A stretch of 64,000 bases of DNA, taken from assembly GCF_017875315.1 (NCBI RefSeq), contig NZ_JAGGMM010000002.1, positions 620,001-684,000 of the forward strand. The letters are read 5' to 3'. The DNA comes from Methanomicrobium sp. W14 (GTDB taxonomy: Archaea > Halobacteriota > Methanomicrobia > Methanomicrobiales > Methanomicrobiaceae). The position numbers and the translations under genes were made by a program. Numbering within the stretch: position 1 is the first letter of the stretch; each line of letters begins with the position of its first letter. Positions 58,909 through 64,000 of this stretch are shown piece after piece. Under the pieces are notes generated by a model. The model was not told the origin of the DNA and ran no database searches. It worked only from the letters and a program-made list of their open reading frames with translations.

Positions 58909-59928
58909 TCAGTAGTTTTTGCACCTGAAATGTCCCATAAACTCTTTAATTTTTTCAAAAATATCGTCTTTTGAGTACCCTGACATATATGCAAGCCATA
59001 ATGCACCGGCAAGAACTGCTCCCTCCTTTACCTCACCGTTTTCATATCTTTCAAGTGAATGTATGCCTATATTCCTGAAGTCCGGGTCAACGTACCAGCC
59101 TGTCGCACCTACTTCACGTGCGCTCTTTTCAATGTTTGCCGATTTGTCGGCACGCACATATTCTGTCGTAACAAACGGGGGTATTTCGTTGCCAAGGGAT
59201 TTTATGTGGGCGCAGACCGAAAGCATCTGTGTTCCCCCGGAGAGGACGACTTTTCCGCAGAAGCCTTTTGAAATTCCGGCTGCAACCGGCATCATTGGGT
59301 CGCCTGCGTACCTTATAATGTCAAACGGGTCAACAATTCCGTCGTCCTTAATCCTCTGTAGCGTCCTGCTGCATATTTCTCCCTTAAGGGTAGTCGGGTT
59401 GTCGATAAAGCTGCTTGAAACTCCTGCTTCGTATCCCAGGGCCCTTAAAACACAGAGTGCCGTTGTGGTTCCCCCGGGGACGCTTTCGCCGAGGATCAGC
59501 AGGTCACTGTACCTGCTCCACTGTTTTCCTATGGCAATGCCTCTTTTGTAAAGTTCTTCCGGGTCTTTTACAGCATCGCCGAATCGCGGGTCTTCGCCTG
59601 GCTTTCCGTAGACGTCCATGCAAGGGAAGTCCGGCTCGTTTACCAGACCTGCATTAACAATAACCGGGTCTATTGAGCACATGTCAAACATTGCCCTTGT
59701 TATTGTCGCAGGTGTTGCACATCCCCTGGGGCTCAGGGGTATATCGGAGTCAGGGTCCGGCCCGTAGAGAATAAGTCTGCCGTCAAGATTCGGTGTCATA
59801 AGGGTAGCTTTAGGGCTGGCACCGGCGGCTGATACTCCGGGTACTACAGAGAGCATCGAGTTTGCTATAATCATTGCGGCCATCGGTTTTTTGAACTTAA
59901 TATCGGGTATATCTGAGAGAAATGGCAT
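58909..59928 (-). CDS. cobT: CobT-like nicotinate-nucleotide:base phosphoribosyltransferase
   Basis: Activates the lower-ligand base (dimethylbenzimidazole or, in methanogens, 5-hydroxybenzimidazole) for cobamide assembly. The archaeal CobT type is seen from FLSDIPDIKFKKPMAAMIIANS, VVPGVSAAGASPK, LLILGESVPGGTTTAL with the glycine-rich phosphate loop, and GFCGKVVLSGGTQM. 339 residues. It is divergent from cobS, and both act in nucleotide-loop assembly. Needed for the corrinoid of methyl-H4MPT:coenzyme M methyltransferase. Confidence 0.9.
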   Translation of the reverse strand: MPFLSDIPDIKFKKPMAAMIIANSMLSVVPGVSAAGASPKATLMTPNLDGRLILYGPDPDSDIPLSPRGCATPATITRAMFDMCSIDPVIVNAGLVNEPDFPCMDVYGKPGEDPRFGDAVKDPEELYKRGIAIGKQWSRYSDLLILGESVPGGTTTALCVLRALGYEAGVSSSFIDNPTTLKGEICSRTLQRIKDDGIVDPFDIIRYAGDPMMPVAAGISKGFCGKVVLSGGTQMLSVCAHIKSLGNEIPPFVTTEYVRADKSANIEKSAREVGATGWYVDPDFRNIGIHSLERYENGEVKEGAVLAGALWLAYMSGYSKDDIFEKIKEFMGHFRCKNY

Positions 59929-60067
59929 ATTTACGTTTGTAATGTTTATTGATTATAAGATATCCCATTTTTCTAAAATTAAGGAAAAAATAATTGTTCT
60001 GGAGTTAAATTAAATTAAGTAATATTAAATAATTTTTTAAAAAAGTTCGCCAATACTTATTTTGCTC

Positions 60068-60790
60068 ATGGCAGAATTTTTCAAATCTCTCATTGCAATA
60101 TTTCAGTTCTTCACGATAGTCCCGCTCGGCAAAAATCTGGATTTTGAGCTGTATACACGTCATTTCTATCTTATCCCTTTTGTAGGGTATTTTGTAGGAA
60201 TCATCGCCGCAGTTGTCGCGTACTTTATGCCGTCGCATGAACTTTCAGCAGCCGCATGCATCGCTGCGGTCATGATAATGTATGGATTCAACCATTTTGA
60301 CGGTCTTCTTGACATGGGAGACGGTCTTATGGCGCACGGCAGCCGCGAAAAAAGGGTGAAGGCCCTGACTGACCAGAACATTGGTGCAGGTGGTGTCGCA
60401 ACAGGTATGCTTGTGATACTCATGACGTATACCGGGCTTTTATCCGTTCCCTCAATCCCTGTTGCAATAATAGCAGCAGAAGTGACTGCCAAATTTTCGC
60501 AGGTCCTCTTTCTTACATACGGAAAACCCTTCAGGGACGGAATATTTTCGTATACCCACTCTTTTGCAAAGAAATGGTTCCCGCTGGCTTCTGTTATAAT
60601 CTGCCTGCCTCTTTTGCTCCTTCCCCTGGGCATAACCGGATTTGCAGGAATAGTCTGCGCTCTTTTGCTGTCTTTTTGTGTCCTGTATTACCTGTCCGGC
60701 CGTCTATTCGGCGGGATAAACGGGGACGTAACAGGTGCGGCAAATGAGATTACAAGGCTTGTTGTGATAATTGCACTTGCATTTTTCTGA
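60068..60790 (+). CDS. cobS: Adenosylcobinamide-GDP ribazoletransferase (cobalamin synthase)
   Basis: Joins alpha-ribazole(-phosphate) to adenosylcobinamide-GDP in the membrane. About six hydrophobic helices; HFDGLLDMGDGLMA near 80 is the family signature, and INGDVTGAANE near 220 is the C-terminal motif. 240 residues. The ATG has no SD and follows ATTTTGCTC; a TTG two codons earlier is rejected. Head-to-head with cobT. Confidence 0.93.
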   Translation: MAEFFKSLIAIFQFFTIVPLGKNLDFELYTRHFYLIPFVGYFVGIIAAVVAYFMPSHELSAAACIAAVMIMYGFNHFDGLLDMGDGLMAHGSREKRVKALTDQNIGAGGVATGMLVILMTYTGLLSVPSIPVAIIAAEVTAKFSQVLFLTYGKPFRDGIFSYTHSFAKKWFPLASVIICLPLLLLPLGITGFAGIVCALLLSFCVLYYLSGRLFGGINGDVTGAANEITRLVVIIALAFF

Positions 60791-60906
60791 TACTTTTTTT
60801 ATTATTTTAAACGAAGTATGACATTTTGGCCTTCATGAACTATTCATCCGTTTTTTGCATGGTTCAACAGGTATTTTATTGAGTTGCCCGCTCCTAATTT
60901 AATAAT

Positions 60907-61779
60907 ATGGAAGAAGCGGATCTTGGTCTGCATACAAAAGGCGGAGTAATCACACAGAAAAATTCTGATTACTGCACGATACGTACAAGGATGCCTGCCG
61001 GAGTTCTTTCCGTCGGGAAGATGCGCGGCATTGCAGATATAGCAGAGGAGTTTGGTCAGGATGCCGTTCACCTGACAACACGCCAGACTATAGAAATCCC
61101 GCATATTCATTATACCAGACTTGAGGAGATAGGAGAGAAACTCCAGAAAAACGGGACTCCTGTAGGTTCGGAAAAAGATGAAGTCGTAAATATAGTCGCC
61201 TGCCCCGGGACAGACAGGTGCAAGTATGCAAACATAGACTCGATAAGTCTTGCAAAAAAGCTTGACGAGAAGCTCTTTGGAAAAGATATGCCCGTTAAGA
61301 TGCGGATATCCATATCAGCATGCCCGTATGCATGCACAAGTCCTATTCTGAATGAAATAGGGATAACGGGGATTGTCAAGCCGTTAAGGACGCCGGGCCT
61401 GTGCACAGGGTGCGGTCACTGCGCAGGTTACTGCCGTGAATCGGCAATTGAGGTTATAAACGGAGAAGCACATGTCGACGAAAGCAAATGCTTCATGTGT
61501 GGAATCTGTATTGAGTCATGCATATTTAAGCTGATAGAGATTGAAAAACGCGGATTTCTGATTACTGTCGGGGGAAGACGCGGAAGACACCCGAAACTCG
61601 GGCGTGAACTTGCTGAAGTCGAAACAGAGGATGAGGTTGTTGATATAATAGACAGGCTTGTCTATTGGGTGTACAGGCGTGCATGGTCGGGAAGACTTCT
61701 TTCGGACCAGCTTGATGATATACAGTTTGAAAAGTTCCGCGAGGAAATTGTAAACGGGAAACAAAACGGGCAGGCCTGA
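60907..61779 (+). CDS. Dissimilatory-sulfite-reductase-like protein (group I Dsr-LP)
   Basis: A 290-residue compact siroheme/Fe-S protein of methanogens. Nitrite/sulfite reductase half: LTTRQTIEIPHI, then cysteines CPGTDRC and SACPYAC as the siroheme-4Fe-4S ligand set (C-x5-C, C-x3-C). A ferredoxin insertion follows: CTGCGHCAGYC and CFMCGICIESC (two 4Fe-4S). Group I Dsr-LP have no proven activity; sulfite or nitrite reduction is possible. It lacks the F420H2-oxidising half of Fsr. The start appears leaderless. Confidence 0.85.
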   Translation: MEEADLGLHTKGGVITQKNSDYCTIRTRMPAGVLSVGKMRGIADIAEEFGQDAVHLTTRQTIEIPHIHYTRLEEIGEKLQKNGTPVGSEKDEVVNIVACPGTDRCKYANIDSISLAKKLDEKLFGKDMPVKMRISISACPYACTSPILNEIGITGIVKPLRTPGLCTGCGHCAGYCRESAIEVINGEAHVDESKCFMCGICIESCIFKLIEIEKRGFLITVGGRRGRHPKLGRELAEVETEDEVVDIIDRLVYWVYRRAWSGRLLSDQLDDIQFEKFREEIVNGKQNGQA

Positions 61780-61817
61780 CGTAAGAATTGTTTTTGGAAA
61801 TAGATAATTGCCTCAGT

Positions 61818-61849
61818 GATAGGAATATTTTTTGATAGGAATATTTTTT
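61818..61849. repeat. Tandem 16-bp duplication
   Basis: Two perfect head-to-tail copies of GATAGGAATATTTTTT. It lies just after the Dsr-LP stop and each copy ends in a T-run, so it may serve as a doubled terminator or be slippage. Confidence 0.55.
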
Positions 61850-61907
61850 TGCCGAAACCGGGGTTGTGCAAGGTGCAGAGACCTCCCGGCCAAATCTATA
61901 TATTTCC

Positions 61908-61927
61908 TGTTATTTTTAGAAATAACA
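61908..61927. terminator. Hairpin between convergent genes
   Basis: TGTTATTT and AAATAACA form 8-bp arms with a TTAG loop, between the Dsr-LP stop and the end of the convergent cysteine-containing hypothetical. Confidence 0.4.
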
Positions 61928-61967
61928 TCTGACCGGAGATTATTGCTTCAATAATTGTTTTTATTTT

Positions 61968-62270
61968 TTAATAGCTGTACATTGAAGAAAAACCAGTGTC
62001 ATCGTCATTATCACAGATTATGGCGGAACCGTCTCTTATGAGGGTGTTGAACATCATTGCGGCATTGAGGAGTTCTTCATCAGGGTTTCTTCCTTTCTGG
62101 ACTCCGGTAAGTTTTTCTTTTTGGGGCGCAGGAATGTTTCTTTTGCCTACAAGCACTCCGCTACAGTATTTACAGTAAGCGCACTGGCTGTACACTGAAA
62201 CCTCCTTTCCTGCGCACTTTACGGTAACTCTTTGTTTACCATCGTTGCGGTTTAGGGGAAGTGTCTTCAT
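61968..62270 (-). CDS. Small cysteine-containing hypothetical protein
   Basis: A 100-residue protein not recognised. CAGKEVSVYSQCAYCKYC in the first third gives C-x2-C-x2-C, a metal-binding look; the rest is hydrophilic with an acidic C-terminal CDNDDDTGF. No signal peptide or membrane helix. The start is the ATG; a TTG one codon upstream is not needed. Monocistronic and divergent from EF-1alpha. Confidence 0.55.
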   Translation of the reverse strand: MKTLPLNRNDGKQRVTVKCAGKEVSVYSQCAYCKYCSGVLVGKRNIPAPQKEKLTGVQKGRNPDEELLNAAMMFNTLIRDGSAIICDNDDDTGFSSMYSY

Positions 62271-62462
62271 CAAAAAAAGGTTGTACAGTTAAGAGGATAA
62301 GAGTTTGCCTTCTCTGCGGCTGCGGATGTTCTGATATAGGGCCGGTCAGTAAAATGAGAGTGCACAACGAAATCTTTTATATGGCGTATTTCCATATATA
62401 AGATACTCGTATCTATGCGATTGGGCGGATATCTTGCCCTTTTATACAATGAGGTTTGGATT

Positions 62463-63740
62463 ATGGCATCTGACAAGCCACACATGAATCTGGCCGTGGT
62501 CGGTCACATCGATCACGGGAAATCCACAACAGTTGGACGTTTACTGTTCGAGACCGGTGCTGTGCCTGCGCACATCATCGAGAACTACCGTAAGGAAGCG
62601 GAGTCAAAGGGAAAAGGATCTTTTGAGTTCGCATGGGTCATGGATAACCTCAAGGAAGAGCGTGAGCGTGGTATTACAATTGATATCGCACACAAGAGGT
62701 TTGACACAGACAAGTTCTACTTCACAATTGTAGACTGCCCGGGTCACCGTGACTTCGTCAAGAACATGATCACAGGTGCATCACAGGCTGATGCAGCACT
62801 GCTCGTTGTGGCAGCACCTGATGGCCCTATGGAGCAGACAAAGGAGCACGTCTTCCTTTCAAAGACGCTCGGTATCAACCAGCTTATTGTCGGAATCAAC
62901 AAGATGGACGCAGTCAAATACGACCAGAAGCGCTATGAAGAAGTAAAGGCGCAGATCTCCGAGTTAATCAAGATGGTCGGATTCAACCCTGCAAAAGTTC
63001 CGTTTATTCCTATGTCCTCTTTCAAGGGCGACAACATTGCCCACAAATCCGAGCACACGCCATGGTATGACGGCCCGGATCTTCTTGAGGCACTTGATGC
63101 ACTCCAGGTACCTGAGCTGCCTGTTTCACTTCCGCTTCGCCTCCCTATTCAGGATGTATATTCTATATCCGGTATCGGAACAGTCCCTGTCGGACGTATT
63201 GAGACCGGTATAATGAAGAGGGGAATGAAAGTCTCGTTCATGCCTGCAAACAAGGACGGAGAAGTTAAGTCCATTGAAATGCACCACGAAGACGAGGCTG
63301 AAGCAAAGCCCGGTGACAACGTTGGTTTCAACGTCCGCGGTATCGGAAAGAACGATATCCGCCGTGGTGATGTCTGTGGTCCGGCTGATGTACCACCTTC
63401 AGTTGCAGAAGAGTTTACCGGACAGATTGTCATTCTCCAGCACCCGAGTGCAATCACTGTTGGATACACACCTGTATTCCACTGCCACACTGCGCAGGTC
63501 GCATGCACATTCGTTGAGCTTGTAAAGAAGCTTGACCCGCGTACAGGCCAGGTAAAAGAAGAGAATCCAACCTTCCTGAAGGCAGGAGATGCGGCAATTG
63601 TTAAGTTCCGCCCTGTCCAGCCAATGGTTATTGAAAAATTCAAGGATATCCCTCAGCTCGGAAGATTTGCAATTCGTGATATGGGTTCAACGATTGCGGC
63701 AGGTATGTGCATTGACATACAGCAGAAAGAGATGAGATAA
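62463..63740 (+). CDS. tuf: Translation elongation factor 1-alpha
   Basis: GTPase that brings aminoacyl-tRNA to the ribosome. [12 protein letters not shown] (G1), the switch [24 protein letters not shown] (G3) and NKMDA (G4) are present, then domains 2 and 3. Start at [15 protein letters not shown], seven bases after GAGGT; 16 further codons upstream are without homology. 425 residues, the archaeal size. It heads an operon with rpsJ. Confidence 0.97.
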   Translation: MASDKPHMNLAVVGHIDHGKSTTVGRLLFETGAVPAHIIENYRKEAESKGKGSFEFAWVMDNLKEERERGITIDIAHKRFDTDKFYFTIVDCPGHRDFVKNMITGASQADAALLVVAAPDGPMEQTKEHVFLSKTLGINQLIVGINKMDAVKYDQKRYEEVKAQISELIKMVGFNPAKVPFIPMSSFKGDNIAHKSEHTPWYDGPDLLEALDALQVPELPVSLPLRLPIQDVYSISGIGTVPVGRIETGIMKRGMKVSFMPANKDGEVKSIEMHHEDEAEAKPGDNVGFNVRGIGKNDIRRGDVCGPADVPPSVAEEFTGQIVILQHPSAITVGYTPVFHCHTAQVACTFVELVKKLDPRTGQVKEENPTFLKAGDAAIVKFRPVQPMVIEKFKDIPQLGRFAIRDMGSTIAAGMCIDIQQKEMR

Positions 63741-63772
63741 TCCTTTTCCGATATTTTTTTTGGTGACCAAAA

Positions 63773-64000
63773 ATGCAAAAAGCCCGAATTCGTCTTTCCG
63801 GTACAGACTTCGAAAAAGTTGAGATGGTCTGTGACAGGATCAGAGAAATTGCAGAACGTACAGGTGTAAATCTTGCAGGGCCTGTTCCGCTTCCAACCAG
63901 AAAAATGGTTGTTCCAATACGCAAGAGCCCCGACGGGGAAGGTACGGCAACTTGGGACCGCTGGCAGATGCGTGTCCACAAGAGACTAATTGATCTCGAT
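63773..64000 (+). CDS. rpsJ: Ribosomal protein S10 (partial, cut by window end)
   Basis: The first 76 codons: [40 protein letters not shown], and [16 protein letters not shown], clear archaeal uS10 (S20e type). The remaining roughly 26 codons lie outside the window. It follows EF-1alpha by 32 bases with GGTGA as SD; tuf-rpsJ is a classic archaeal operon end. Confidence 0.96.
   Translation, partial: MQKARIRLSGTDFEKVEMVCDRIREIAERTGVNLAGPVPLPTRKMVVPIRKSPDGEGTATWDRWQMRVHKRLIDLD

Overview
The window is a methanogenic archaeon chromosome, most likely of the order Methanomicrobiales (a Methanoplanus/Methanolacinia/Methanomicrobium-like member of Methanomicrobiaceae). The pointers are archaeal elongation factor 1-alpha followed by ribosomal protein S10, O-phosphoseryl-tRNA synthetase, archaeal 4-demethylwyosine synthase, split GMP synthase, archaeal-type phosphoribulokinase, a hexulose-phosphate synthase/RraA fusion, a methanogen sulfite-reductase-like protein, AqpM, and the methanogen families DUF2193, DUF2180 and DUF2148. 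Genus-level assignment is inference. Gene density is high. Many starts lack a Shine-Dalgarno (SD) site and sit about 25-30 bases after a TATA-like element, as for leaderless archaeal mRNAs. No rRNA, intact tRNA or CRISPR array was seen.

Layout. 0-5.3 kb: a translation operon argS-taw1-sepS with overlapping genes, then a DUF1848 Fe-S protein. 5.3-8.5 kb: a 745-bp non-coding stretch full of inverted repeats, then a three-gene unit DUF2193-DUF2180-aqpM. 8.7-16.2 kb: signalling and transport: a receiver/PAS protein with a decayed kinase core, an SLC13 permease, a zinc-ribbon protein, an intact membrane histidine kinase and a radical-SAM/HhH protein. 16.4-20.9 kb: phosphoribulokinase, the minimal SUF pair sufC-sufB, a cyclase-family hydrolase and a DUF364-like protein. 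21-26.4 kb: an amino-sugar operon glmM, two tandem nucleotidyltransferase/left-handed beta-helix paralogues, and glmS, enough for fructose-6-P to UDP-GlcNAc. 26.5-29.3 kb: a beta-RFAP-synthase-like GHMP protein, DUF2148 and pyridoxal kinase.

29.4-32.6 kb is an accessory island, AT-rich over most of its length: a membrane-anchored winged-helix regulator, a secreted PepSY-like protein, a secreted protein with a clan CD (caspase-like) His/Cys dyad, and a secreted or anchored hypothetical. I think this is the best candidate for an undescribed system: a secreted cysteine peptidase with a linked PepSY partner and a membrane regulator. 32.7-36.3 kb: glycosyltransferase, MFS exporter, FAD oxidoreductase.

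36.4-64 kb is mostly housekeeping: enolase, pcm, DEAD-box helicase, DNA polymerase IV, a sodium/solute symporter with an overlapping 35-aa membrane partner, purH, the bacterial-type grpE-dnaK-dnaJ operon, a tRNA guanosine methyltransferase, a nuclease-like hypothetical, an amidotransferase and a dUTPase/Dcd-fold protein. A GNAT gene between two decayed copies of one transposase interrupts this. Then come the HPS-RraA fusion, nitroreductase, TraB, a cysteine-cluster protein, guaA amidotransferase subunit, cobT, cobS, a sulfite-reductase-like protein, EF-1alpha and the start of rpsJ. Phosphoribulokinase and HPS, 37 kb apart, would both serve the reductive hexulose-phosphate pathway known from Methanospirillum.
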